NCBI GenBank assembly: GCA_051881815.1
Contig: JBJEQP010000053.1
Coordinates: 1 to 15,567, forward strand
Origin: UMGS363 sp051881815
GTDB taxonomy: Bacteria; Bacillota; Clostridia; Oscillospirales; Ruminococcaceae
DNA: 15,567 bases
Reading direction: 5' to 3'
Shown here: positions 1 through 9,500 of the stretch, piece by piece
Numbering within the stretch: the stretch's first letter is position 1
How the letters are laid out: the number at the start of each line of letters is the position of its first letter
Position numbers and translations under genes: made by a program
The notes under the pieces: model-generated
What the model was told of the DNA's origin: nothing
The model's database searches: none
Seen by the model: only the letters and a program-made list of their open reading frames with translations

Positions 1-61
1 GTTTTTATAGGGGTTCTCTTTAAATTACCCTTAAATTTATTATACGAGGAGAAATTGCAAA

Positions 62-1615
62 ATGAATGAAAATATCTACAATAAGTTGAACGCTCTTGCC
101 GATCAAGCTGGTTACTCCGAGGTGAAAGAAAACTACAATGAAGTCCGGGTGTCGATGCAGCGTAGCATTATGAAGCAGTACGCTGTATTGGGCGATGTTA
201 ATGCCGGAAAAAGTACCATCATCAATATTTTGGCAGGAGAAAAGAAACTCCCTGTTTCTGTAAGATCAAACGAGCATGGAAAGGTTGCTTTTGTTGAATC
301 TGAGGAGAACAATTGTAGATGGGTTGAATTGAGTACCAGTGCTTATGTTGGAGATGGCATAAAAGAAATTGATTCTCCTCTGTGGCACATTGATGCCGCA
401 ATTTATGTACTTTCTGCTACTACGCCGTTCTCTCAGCAGGATGTAGTTGCTATCAAGGCGTGTCTGTCTCACGGTGTACCTTGCTCTCTTGCCTTAAATA
501 AGTTGGATGCAACAGATGAATCAGAAAAAGAGGAAATCATTGCATATATCAAGACGCAGGCGGAACGTCACTTTGGCTCCGATTCTCTAATTGTAATTAA
601 CACTAAAGATGAAGAAGCTACAAAACAAGCCATCATGAATGACTTTGCTTCTGCTGAGGACAGTATCGATATCCGAGATTATATGCTTGCCGTAAGCTAT
701 GCGAAAGTTTTGAAAGCGCACATCGCAGAAAAATATGACTCTGTGAAGAAGAAAATGCAAATCGCATCTGATAACGAAAGACAGACCAAGCAAACTATTC
801 TCGATGAAAAAATTGCTTGGGACAAAATCAAACTTGAGATTGAATCCCGGAAGCTCAAGTTGATTGAAGCGATGTCCGTTGAAATGAATCGACTGTATGC
901 GGATTGTATTGCTACTCTTGCAGATAAGGCGATGCTTGCAAAATCTCCTAAAGAGTGGTGGGAACAGTCACTCGAAAAAGAATTCCGCAGAGAGATCGTC
1001 AGAATTTCAAACAAAATTGATCGTCTCATTTGCTCTCAGTTTACCAATGACCGTGATTGGCTTGTTCAGACCGTAGAAAACCGTTTTGGCTCGAAACTTT
1101 CTATTGATACAAACAATTCTGAAACGCAGCTTGAGAACGTAGTTTTTGGTGTCGCCCCCAATGGGTTGAACAGTACAAGAACAACAAAAAACTTGGCAAT
1201 GGCTGGATTGCTTGTATCGTCAGTTGCTTTGTGTGGTGTTTTGGTATATCCCGCATTGGCAATGCACAGCATTAACGCACTCTATTGGAAACTTGCAGGT
1301 GTGGCAGTTGCAGGAACCGGTTTTTGGACATTCATGGAAACCAAAAAGGAAAAAGCTGATAGGCAGCAATGTTTGAAATCCGAAATCGCCAGATATATTC
1401 TCGGAAGCAGAGATGACAATATCGAAGTGCTGAAGAAAAATATTGAATACGGCTATAAGAGCATGAGTATATCCATCCAGGATCTGCAGTTAGCTACTGC
1501 GAAGACCTCTGCAAACGAAGGAGACAGCAAGGTGTTTGCTGAGTTTAAGGCAATTTCAGAAATCAACCGTATGTGTGATGAAATTGTCAGTTCCTTACTT
1601 TCTAATGAAGAATAA
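62..1615 (+). CDS. Dynamin-like GTPase with degenerate G3 motif
   Basis: This is a 517-residue protein with an N-terminal GTPase domain and a C-terminal membrane hairpin, the layout of bacterial dynamin-like proteins, which bind and remodel membranes. The G1/P-loop GDVNAGKST lies at residues 44-52 and the G4 motif NKLD at 146-149. The expected G3 motif DxxG reads D104-S-P-L, so the conserved glycine is missing and GTP hydrolysis may be weak or absent. Residues about 220-350 are charged and helical, likely the stalk. Two hydrophobic stretches at about 378-398 and 408-425, followed by a Lys/Glu-rich segment, look like a membrane-inserting hairpin. The ATG start has AGGAG about ten bases upstream. 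The gene sits 29 bases before a second, larger dynamin-like gene, matching the tandem pairs known for this family. The dynamin-like assignment is firm at fold level; the cellular role is unknown. Confidence 0.8.
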   Translation: MNENIYNKLNALADQAGYSEVKENYNEVRVSMQRSIMKQYAVLGDVNAGKSTIINILAGEKKLPVSVRSNEHGKVAFVESEENNCRWVELSTSAYVGDGIKEIDSPLWHIDAAIYVLSATTPFSQQDVVAIKACLSHGVPCSLALNKLDATDESEKEEIIAYIKTQAERHFGSDSLIVINTKDEEATKQAIMNDFASAEDSIDIRDYMLAVSYAKVLKAHIAEKYDSVKKKMQIASDNERQTKQTILDEKIAWDKIKLEIESRKLKLIEAMSVEMNRLYADCIATLADKAMLAKSPKEWWEQSLEKEFRREIVRISNKIDRLICSQFTNDRDWLVQTVENRFGSKLSIDTNNSETQLENVVFGVAPNGLNSTRTTKNLAMAGLLVSSVALCGVLVYPALAMHSINALYWKLAGVAVAGTGFWTFMETKKEKADRQQCLKSEIARYILGSRDDNIEVLKKNIEYGYKSMSISIQDLQLATAKTSANEGDSKVFAEFKAISEINRMCDEIVSSLLSNEE

Positions 1616-1644
1616 AAATAAATGAACTATAAGGAGAACCTATT

Positions 1645-3690
1645 ATGAACACAGCAGTATTTAAGGAAACAGTCAGCAAACTCGACGGACAATTGGACAA
1701 GCTGTTGGAGATCGCTCAGAGTACCGGTACACAGCAGGACGTTGTTGAAAAAATCAAAACACTTAAAGAAAAGAATCAAAGTAAGAACTTTAAGGTTCTT
1801 GTTATGGGCGAATTTAGTGCCGGTAAATCCACTATGATAAACGCTCTTATAGGTGAACCTATCCTTCCCGAAAGAGCTTTGACGGCTACTGCTATTATCA
1901 CCGAAATCAAGTATGGTGCGGACAAGAAAGCGGTCATCTATCCTATCAAGGGAAGATGGAAAGGCGGCGACGCTCCTTTTGAAGTTCCTGTTACCGAACT
2001 CAGAAAGTACCTTTTGATCAATCACAACATCGGTGAAGCTGATGGAAAAGATGCCAATACAATGGAGGGTAATGTCATTGCCTCCCCGTTTGAAAGAGCA
2101 GAGGTATTTATGCCTCTTGACATTTTGAAAGATGGTGTTGAGATCATCGACTCTCCCGGTCTGAATGACCCTGCAAGCCATGGCGATATTACACATAAAT
2201 ATCTTCCCAACGTACATGCTATCATCTATTGCGTAAATGGTTTGAGAGCATACAGCCAGAGCGAAAAGGTTGTTATCGAAAACCTGATCTTAAAGCACTA
2301 TACAACTCCTATGTTCCTGGTCACTCGATACGACAACGTGTGTGAGGATAACGAAAATAGCGGCGGCGACCCCGAAGAACTTGAAATTTTCAGAAAAACC
2401 GTAACCGCAGACCTTGCAAAACACACTGATTTGGTTAAGCCTCAGTACACATCCATGCTTGAGGGAAATGGAATTTTCTTTGTATCCTCTCGTGATGCAA
2501 AGAAAGCAAAGCATTCTTCTCCGTGGAATACTGATCTTCTTAAAGAGTCTGGATACCAAGATTTTGAACGCTATTTGAGTGATTATCTTATCAAGTGTAA
2601 AGGCGATGAACTCTCCAAGATGATTGTTGAAGGTATCAGAACCGTCGGAAATGATGCTATTCAAAGTCTTAATGCTCAGTATAATGCCGCTGATCTTTCG
2701 CTGGAGGAATTTGAACAGCGAATCAAAGATGTAACAGCTCGTATGGAATCTGCTAAAGCACAGGCTGAACTTTTCGTCCAAAGCTTTGAACTTGAATTAG
2801 ATAATGCTCTTACCGAACTCAAAACCACTTGCAAGGCAATGCCCAAAGAGGCATTTGATCAAATTGACACATGGAGAAGTACATATCAGTGTTCTGTTAA
2901 AAAGGAAATGCTTCACCCCAAGAGAACTGCAGAAGCGATTGCAAAGGAATTTGAGATTCATATGCAGTGGCAGTATGAAATTTTTACTTCTTATTGGACT
3001 GAAAATGTTCTCAAACCGGAAGTAACAAAAAAGATGAAGAAAATTGGCGAGAAGTTAAAGAATAGAGCCAACGATCTTGATGAAACGATCAATGATATTA
3101 AGGTTGGATTAAATTTGACACACTCCTCGACCGATGAAATGAGTTCTACTGGCTCCAAGGTTGCATCTGTTGTTTACGGTTTGCTTACATTCGATGTAAT
3201 TGGTGCAAGTGCTGGTATGGCTGTCGGTATGGAGGGATTGATTAAAGGTATTGTAGATAATATTGGTATTAACCTTGCAATTCTGCTTGTCTTTGGTTCA
3301 ACGATTGGTCTTCCTGTCATCATCGCTGGTGAAATTGCGCAGATTTTGATCACTGGTGAGCGAAACAAGGCGATTATGGAAAAGAAGGTCTGCAACAAAA
3401 TTGTTGAAGAATACAAGAGAATCCTCTCCGATCCCACCGAGGTCGATAAGATGGTTAACAACATTTACAATCAGCTTAAATCCGAGTTTGCTAAGCTGAG
3501 TGAAGAAGCGAAGGAATCTGCATTTGCAGACATTAAGCAGATCGAGCGTGAAACAAAGCAGTTGCTTGATGATAAGAAAAAGGGCGAAGAAGCTGTTGCG
3601 GCTCGCAAAGCAAACATCACTACATGGATCGCTGACATCAATACAATTATTGATACCGCAGATAAGATTCGCACAGACGCATTGGCATAA
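1645..3690 (+). CDS. Dynamin-family GTPase, larger partner
   Basis: This 681-residue protein is a canonical bacterial dynamin-like GTPase. G1 is GEFSAGKST at residues 55-63, followed by a switch-I-like stretch with LTATAIITE. G3 is D169-S-P-G172 and G4 is T227-R-Y-D230, so the nucleotide site looks complete, unlike that of the preceding gene. Residues about 340-500 are strongly helical and charged (stalk or bundle). A hydrophobic region at about 506-570, containing the stretch NLAILLVFGSTIGLPVIIAG, should insert in the membrane. A charged helical C-terminus follows. The start ATG is preceded by AAGGAG. The family fuses or tubulates membranes as homo- or hetero-oligomers, so a complex with the upstream protein is likely by inference. 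Some bacterial dynamins act in membrane repair or phage defence, but nothing here decides between these roles. Confidence 0.87.
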   Translation: MNTAVFKETVSKLDGQLDKLLEIAQSTGTQQDVVEKIKTLKEKNQSKNFKVLVMGEFSAGKSTMINALIGEPILPERALTATAIITEIKYGADKKAVIYPIKGRWKGGDAPFEVPVTELRKYLLINHNIGEADGKDANTMEGNVIASPFERAEVFMPLDILKDGVEIIDSPGLNDPASHGDITHKYLPNVHAIIYCVNGLRAYSQSEKVVIENLILKHYTTPMFLVTRYDNVCEDNENSGGDPEELEIFRKTVTADLAKHTDLVKPQYTSMLEGNGIFFVSSRDAKKAKHSSPWNTDLLKESGYQDFERYLSDYLIKCKGDELSKMIVEGIRTVGNDAIQSLNAQYNAADLSLEEFEQRIKDVTARMESAKAQAELFVQSFELELDNALTELKTTCKAMPKEAFDQIDTWRSTYQCSVKKEMLHPKRTAEAIAKEFEIHMQWQYEIFTSYWTENVLKPEVTKKMKKIGEKLKNRANDLDETINDIKVGLNLTHSSTDEMSSTGSKVASVVYGLLTFDVIGASAGMAVGMEGLIKGIVDNIGINLAILLVFGSTIGLPVIIAGEIAQILITGERNKAIMEKKVCNKIVEEYKRILSDPTEVDKMVNNIYNQLKSEFAKLSEEAKESAFADIKQIERETKQLLDDKKKGEEAVAARKANITTWIADINTIIDTADKIRTDALA

Positions 3691-3698
3691 AAAGATGA

Positions 3699-3735
3699 AA
3701 CCACGGCGAATGGCGATAAGCCATTCGCCGTGGTT
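3699..3735 (+). terminator. Long perfect hairpin after the GTPase pair
   Basis: A perfect inverted repeat pairs 3701-3714 (ccacggcgaatggc) with 3720-3733 across the five-base loop gataa, and two more A-T pairs extend the stem to 16 bp. It begins nine bases after the stop codon of the second GTPase. The plus-strand tail (ttaaataa) is only weakly T-rich, whereas the minus strand reads into TTTCATCTTTTTAT. It is best read as a terminator or attenuator that partly separates the GTPases from the LytTR gene. Its 3' arm ends 22 bases before the next start codon, so it could also limit translation of that gene. Confidence 0.65.
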
Positions 3736-3755
3736 AAATAAGGTTGGTGAACACG

Positions 3756-4475
3756 ATGGAAATATCCGTATGTATATATAACATAAACAATGATGAAGCG
3801 GAGATACTGCAACGATTTATTGCTGCAGTTTTATTTCATGCTGATTATCGTGCAAAGATTTTGTCGTGTTCCACTGAAGCTGCGTTAAGAAAAACAACAA
3901 TAAAGTATCCTTATGTTGATATATTGTTTTTGCCAGCATCATCATTTGGACTAAGTTTTGCAGAAGAATTAAGAAAGACCAATCGAACAACCACAATAGT
4001 GTTCTTGGCAGATGATGATAATAGTGTTTATAGGGCATTTCACTCTCTCCCAATAGCTTATTTAATCGATCCAAAGGAGAAACAAAAGCTCTCTGAGACG
4101 GTATTAAGAGCTGCGTCATGGGTAATGTCGGGCAAAAAGACATTCTGCCACGAATCCAGAACACAAATTTTACAATTGAAATACAAAGATATTGACTATT
4201 TCGAGAGCGAATATAGGATTGTCCATATTCACAGAACCGATGGTACATATGAAACAATAACCGCAAAGTTGGATGAAGTCGAAGCGATACTACCTTCAAA
4301 CAACTTTTGCAGATGTCATAAGAGCTATTTAGTTAATTTAGAAAACATTGCCTCAGTCAACAAGTCTGAAAAAACAGTTTTATTTAAGTCGGGAGCAAAG
4401 GCGTTTTCAAGTAAGGCGCAGTATCCAACGCTGATAGCCGCATTGAAAGGAGATGTGATTTGTGAAACCGTTTGA
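3756..4475 (+). CDS. LytTR-domain regulator with degenerate receiver
   Basis: This 239-residue protein has a receiver-like N-terminus (about 1-120) and a LytTR DNA-binding domain (about 127-232). The LytTR signature F-C-R-C-H-K-S-Y-L-V-N-L is clear, as in AgrA/LytR-type regulators that bind direct repeats in promoters. The receiver is unusual: the strand that should end in the phospho-acceptor Asp reads VDILFLP, with Pro60 where Asp is expected, and the conserved Lys after beta-5 is replaced in AYLIDP. Phosphorylation by a histidine kinase is therefore unlikely, and no kinase gene is nearby. I chose ATG 3756, with AAGG and GGTG upstream; in-frame TTG 3744 and GTG 3747 are alternatives. It overlaps the next gene by 14 bases, so it probably regulates its own operon (inference). 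Confidence 0.83.
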   Translation: MEISVCIYNINNDEAEILQRFIAAVLFHADYRAKILSCSTEAALRKTTIKYPYVDILFLPASSFGLSFAEELRKTNRTTTIVFLADDDNSVYRAFHSLPIAYLIDPKEKQKLSETVLRAASWVMSGKKTFCHESRTQILQLKYKDIDYFESEYRIVHIHRTDGTYETITAKLDEVEAILPSNNFCRCHKSYLVNLENIASVNKSEKTVLFKSGAKAFSSKAQYPTLIAALKGDVICETV

Positions 4476-5091
4476 TGTTAAAGAAAACAATAACAAACTG
4501 TGTGATGCAAATGATAACCCTATCGAGCTTCCGCCAATCCCGGATGACGATGTGATTGAAAGGCTTACGATACAAACAATTCATGATTCTAATGTGGAAC
4601 AAGTACGGTTGATTTCTAATATAACATCAGAAATTGACGAAGAAGATGAAGAATGGAAATTTAGTGACGTGCCCTCCAAAGTAACAAAACTCACTATAGA
4701 AAAAATCATGATTGAATTGACTGGCGAAAGCTGGTTTTGTAATGACAAAGAAGATGGATATAGTGCAGGAGATATTATCGAAATGCTGTCACAAAAAGCG
4801 TTTGTTCAACTCTCCGATCTCACTATTGCAAATATAAAAGCCTGCCTTGAAAACGGTGGTAAAATCATAGCCTATTTCCCCGATTTGGTATGGCGAGAAT
4901 ACTTTAATCAACTTTCCCATCTACCAAGCGAGGTATTAGGAATGCGAACCATTGAAATTGTCGAAACTCTTGACGATAACGCAATCCTTATTAACGATCT
5001 ATCATCTGCCGATGGTGGTAAAAGACGGTTAGATTTTACTGCCATTACTTGGCTCGCCAAAGATGGTTGGATGTTGGAGGTGTATAAATGA
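4462..5091 (+). CDS. Probable inactive C39-like papain-fold protein
   Basis: This 209-residue protein starts at GTG 4462, behind AAAGGAG and inside the end of the LytTR gene. The first 65 or so residues are acidic and probably disordered. From residue about 70 the order of motifs resembles C39-like papain-fold peptidases: a helix ending in LTGE (86-89), GYSAGDIIEML (about 99-109), a helix plus strand with LENGGKIIAYFPD (about 130-142), then AILINDLSSADGGKRR (174-189) and a closing Trp-rich strand. In the active family a Cys starts the first helix and a His lies in a 'GHA' motif; here the corresponding positions look like Val (about 74) and M161-R162-T163, so catalysis seems lost. It may be a scaffold or inhibitor-like pseudo-enzyme. 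The alignment is from memory, so this remains a moderate-confidence fold assignment. Confidence 0.5.
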   Translation: MKPFDVKENNNKLCDANDNPIELPPIPDDDVIERLTIQTIHDSNVEQVRLISNITSEIDEEDEEWKFSDVPSKVTKLTIEKIMIELTGESWFCNDKEDGYSAGDIIEMLSQKAFVQLSDLTIANIKACLENGGKIIAYFPDLVWREYFNQLSHLPSEVLGMRTIEIVETLDDNAILINDLSSADGGKRRLDFTAITWLAKDGWMLEVYK

Positions 5092-5573
5092 ATTGCGATA
5101 TTGACTTTAAGGACTGGCTTAACAGCATCCGTTTTTCCAGAAAGGTTTGTATGCTGATTCCAATGGAAGCTTGTATGGGCTTTCCTATTGTTGTGAAGCA
5201 TGGCGATGAATATATCATCCCCTTTTTCAAAGTTACGTCCACCGAAAACACAGATATCTTGTCGCCGCCATTTGCTTATCTAAGGATTAGCTTTCCTTCG
5301 GCAACAATACTAACCTACAACAACCTCCGAACCCTGCCAGAGTGGAAAGATATTGATTGGACTGTAATTGCTGAAAATAAGGAAACCGCACACACGCCGA
5401 AATTCAAAGAATACTACAAGGTTATTACTAATCAAGAGCTTGTGTCGCGGTTCGATGAACAAGACGAACTGCTTTTGGAATGTCTGAGCTCTCAATCTGC
5501 TGACAACAACCAGGAATCCCCTCTTGTTATTTGGTACAAGAAGTTGATTACCGAAGCAAAAAAATACCGATAA
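5088..5573 (+). CDS. Hypothetical protein, translationally coupled
   Basis: I do not recognise this 161-residue protein. Its ATG overlaps the stop codon of the preceding gene (ATGA), which indicates translational coupling and perhaps a stoichiometric complex with that protein. It has no signal peptide or membrane segment. The N-terminal two thirds alternate hydrophobic strands (for example CMLIPMEACMGFPIVV and the stretch around FAYLRISFPSATIL) with aromatic residues, suggesting a compact mostly-beta domain. The C-terminal 50 residues are helical and acidic, ending in a basic helix. The next gene starts 13 bases after its stop, behind AAGGAG. Confidence 0.75.
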   Translation: MNCDIDFKDWLNSIRFSRKVCMLIPMEACMGFPIVVKHGDEYIIPFFKVTSTENTDILSPPFAYLRISFPSATILTYNNLRTLPEWKDIDWTVIAENKETAHTPKFKEYYKVITNQELVSRFDEQDELLLECLSSQSADNNQESPLVIWYKKLITEAKKYR

Positions 5574-5586
5574 GGAGAAGTCGTTA

Positions 5587-6522
5587 ATGAAAAAAATAGA
5601 ATTGTATATCGTTCCGCACACAAAAGATAACGAAGTCAAAACTCGTCTTGTTGTGGACGGCAACAAGATTGATAGCAAGGATAACCGTTTAACAAATTTG
5701 GTGGTTTATCAACCAATGAGGAAATGGCTCAATCCATACAAAAAGAAACTATTTGTCTGGGATGGATTGCTTTCAGAAATAATTGAGGAGTTCAATGATA
5801 AATCTATTCATTTTCTTTTCTCCGGCTGTAAAGCAGATTTTACTATATTCAAAAAATGTATTCTTCTGCAACAAGCAAAATTGAATAGAAATGGCGGTGC
5901 TGTCGATGTGGTTTTCGACTTTACAGATACATGTAACCCACGCAATACGATCAAAGAAATGATTGATATATTGGATGATTTGCGTGTTGAGGCAGATAAT
6001 TGGGGCGAGGATGAGATTATTAAAGAAATTGATTCCGTAAAAGATGATATTTGCTCCTGCGACATAACAATGAAAGCGGATTACCTTGCTTCTTCTGCTT
6101 CGTTTGAAAGTTTGCTTCATAACTACAAAGTTTCTTTGCGTGAAGATTCGGACTTGACGGTTATTCCTGTTGACGGAAGCGTTTCTGTTTCTAACATACG
6201 TCAGTTCCTATCGTCGTTGCTTGTGAAGAATGAAACGAACAAAAAATATTTAGTTATAAACATTTCGACAAGAGATAATGAGACATTATTCGATACTGTT
6301 GTATCACTTAATGGCACTGGCGATTCTAACATTAAGTATATCGAAAACGATGGAGAAAACTACTTCTTGGAAATTGTAAAGATGTATTATCTTGTAGCAT
6401 TTCCTGTTGTCAAACAAAAGACAGTAGAAATACTACATATGTTTCCAGACCATGACACAAATAGCTTCTTAATTGATATTTCCGACAGGATAGATGATCT
6501 ATTTTGTATCAGCCACAAGTAA
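5587..6522 (+). CDS. Hypothetical 311-residue protein
   Basis: I do not recognise a family. The ATG is well supported by AAGGAG ten bases upstream, and codon use matches its neighbours. The protein appears cytosolic and alpha/beta: strands such as IELYIVPHT (4-12), KKLFVWDGLL, IHFLFSG, VDVVFDF and KKYLVINIS alternate with helices, and a central acidic helical stretch spans about 115-155. No nucleotide-binding P-loop, HExxH or CxxC motif is visible; the cysteine pair CSC near residue 157 is isolated. It lies between the coupled small gene and the HerA-like ATPase, 21 bases before the latter, so it is probably an accessory subunit of the ATPase (inference). Confidence 0.75.
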   Translation: MKKIELYIVPHTKDNEVKTRLVVDGNKIDSKDNRLTNLVVYQPMRKWLNPYKKKLFVWDGLLSEIIEEFNDKSIHFLFSGCKADFTIFKKCILLQQAKLNRNGGAVDVVFDFTDTCNPRNTIKEMIDILDDLRVEADNWGEDEIIKEIDSVKDDICSCDITMKADYLASSASFESLLHNYKVSLREDSDLTVIPVDGSVSVSNIRQFLSSLLVKNETNKKYLVINISTRDNETLFDTVVSLNGTGDSNIKYIENDGENYFLEIVKMYYLVAFPVVKQKTVEILHMFPDHDTNSFLIDISDRIDDLFCISHK

Positions 6523-6543
6523 AAAGAAAGGACAAGTTTGATT

Positions 6544-9500
6544 ATGAATGAAAATAATGCAATTGTAACGGCGGAACAATCTGCCACAGATATTGTTCCC
6601 TCTGAAAAAGCATTAGCAGAAGCATTGGATACAGCCGATAAAATGGTTCGTATGCAATACTTAGCGGAGCTTGACAACATGGAAATCATTCCTCTATCTG
6701 ACAAGGAAAAGAGGATTGCGCCGGAATCAAAGGTACGACTTTATCATATGGCTTGCTTGACTTATGATGAAAACGAAAGCATCTCAGATAAACTGTCTGG
6801 GGTATTTAATTCCATCGCCGGTTACGACGCAACAGCAGTATTTATTTTGAAGCATGACGGAAGCAAAACTGATTTGTATATGGGCACCGCTTGTGATGAT
6901 CCGCAAAAAGTTCAACTTGCTTCCAGAACATTCTCTCGTGCCCTTTCCGGAAACTTTCCTGGTTGTATTTCCGAAAGCACAACGGAAGAACAAGTTAAAG
7001 AATTGCTCGACAATGTAATGGATTACGACCACGAGGATTCTTTGGCAATTGCTTCTATTTCAAGCATTGCCTCCACCAGAGGCGAAGGAGCATCCTATCT
7101 GCAGGGCATGGAGAAACTTGTGGATGGTATGAACGGCATTCCTTTTAATCTTGTGGTTTTGGCATCTGCTCTATCACACAAGACAATCTCTGCGATCAAG
7201 ACCGGTTATGAGAGCCTTTATACGCAATTAACACCGTTCCATAAGCTGAGCGCATCCATGTCGGATACTGATACACAGAGCTTTTCTCGTTCTATTGGTG
7301 AATCCCTTTCTCAGACTATGACAACATCAGAAGGAAGCACCGACTCTACAACTGATACAACCGGCATGACTCGTACACTTACAAGAACAAAGCAGGATGA
7401 AAAGACAAAGAAGGATAAGGCTGTTGATATTTTTGCGGCTGCCGCAAACGTAGCTGGTGCGGTTGGCGGTGCTGTCCTTGGTGGCGGTGATTTTATCTTT
7501 GCAAGTGTTGGTGGAAGTATAGGTGGAGCGATTGGTAAAGCAGCTCAAACGATGATTCAATCTCCTACCGCAAGCACTTCAGAAGGATCGTCTGAAAACA
7601 AGGGAATTTCCATTAGCAAGGGCACAAATTATTCCGAAAGCAAAGCAGAAGGAAAAACAGATACTACTACTGACACTATGGGAGATACACACTCTACCGG
7701 AAAAACTATGCAATACTCTATGGAGAACCGTTCGGTAGGAAGTCTTCTCTCTGCTATTGATGTTCATATTAACCGCTTAACTGCTTGCGAAGGAAACGGT
7801 GCTTTCCAATGTGCAGCATACTTGATGGCGGCAGATCAAGCTACCGCAAGAATGGGAGCCAGCTTATATCGTTCTTTGTTGACAGGTTCATCTCCCGAAG
7901 CAAGCGTTTCGTATGTCAATGTATGGCAAGAGCACAAAGATACTGCGTTGCTTTGCGAGTATTTCAAACATATGAAACACCCTCGTTTCTCTGTTGGCAA
8001 CGAGCTTTTAGGTGATGTTACAGCAACCACTACAGCATCTTCGCAGGACCTTCCTTTGCATTTTGCATGGCCCAGAAAGTCTCTGCCCGGCTTGATGGTT
8101 ACTTCCCACGCTGAATTTTCTCGTGACATCATCAAAACCGATGACAATGACACCGGCGTGGTGATCGGTAACATTACGCATATGGGTAGTGTAAGTGACA
8201 GTAAAGTTAGTTTGTCTTTGAATGAACTCAGAAAACATACATTCATTGCAGGTCAGCCCGGTTCGGGTAAATCGAATTTCTGTTATGTCCTTCTGGATAG
8301 GTTGGCAAAAAGCGGTGTGAATTTCCTTGTTGTCGAACCTGCAAAGGGCGAGTATTCTACCGTTTTTGGTGGCAGAGACGATGTTAATGTTTATGGTACG
8401 AACAGTAAATATACCCCTGTGCTTTCCATCAATCCGTTTGCATTCCCGGATGGAGTGGATGTTCTTGAGCACATGGATAGGATCATTGAAGTATTCAATG
8501 CAAGCTGGCCTATGTATGCAGCTATGCCTGCCATATTGAAGGATGCGCTTGAACAAGTTTATATTTCGTGTGGTTGGGATTTGCTCACAAGCACCTGCTC
8601 TCATGATATTCCCGTTTTCCCGACATTTGCCGATCTTCTTGATATTTTGCCAAAAGTCATCAAGGATGCAGCTTACTCCCAAGAGGTGACGAGTAATTAT
8701 ATCGGCTCGTTGGTTACTCGTGTTAAGTCCATGACCAACGGTATCTGTGGACAGATTTTCTGCTCCCAGGAAATTGATAACAAAAAGCTGTTTGACGAGA
8801 ACACCATCATAGACATTAGTCGTATTGGTTCCGGTGAAACAAAAGCTCTGATTATGGGCATTTTGATTATTCGTCTGCAGGAACATCGTTCTTGTAAACG
8901 TACAGGCATCAATCAAGATTTGCATCATGTAACGTTACTTGAAGAAGCACACCATTTGCTGAGAGCTACATCTGGAGCACAATCTATGGAAAGTGCAAAT
9001 CTTCGTGGAATGTCTGTTGAAATCTTGACTAATGCTATTGCTGAAATGCGAACATACGGCGAAGGCTTCATTATTGCCGATCAAACACCGTCTATTATGT
9101 CCGAAGCTGTAATCAGCAACACGGGATCAAAAGTAATTTTCAGACTTCCGAACATTAAGGATAGAACACCTGTTAGTGAAGCAGTTTCACTCAATGCTTC
9201 TCAAATCGAAGAAATTGCACGCCTTAATACAGGTGTGGCGGTTGTTCATCAAAGCGGATGGTTGAATCCCGTTTTGTGCAAAATTGATCTTTTCCCAACG
9301 GAAGATTTTTGCCCATTAGATTATCCCCCCGACGAAGTGCCTAAAGAATTTCTGTTAAAGGCAAGAGGCGTGTTTCTGGAACTGCTACTTTGTAGGAGAA
9401 TGAATGTGGAAGCTCCGACAAAACAATTCTGCATGGATGCAATGGATGTATTGTCTTTGAGTCGAGATAAAAACGACAAAAAAATCAGTCAGTACATCAA

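Noticed and set aside
39..44. TTATAC as a -10 box for the first GTPase
   Set aside because: The start site would fall at or inside the ribosome binding site, and no -35 element is seen; the real promoter is probably left of the window.
1627..2217. 196-codon open frame on the minus strand
   Set aside because: It lies entirely opposite the well-supported dynamin GTPase gene, has no recognisable motif, and no ribosome site fits its start.
8008..8928. 306-codon open frame on the minus strand
   Set aside because: It is antisense to the Walker A to Walker B core of the HerA-like ATPase, whose motifs are unmistakable, so it is a shadow frame.
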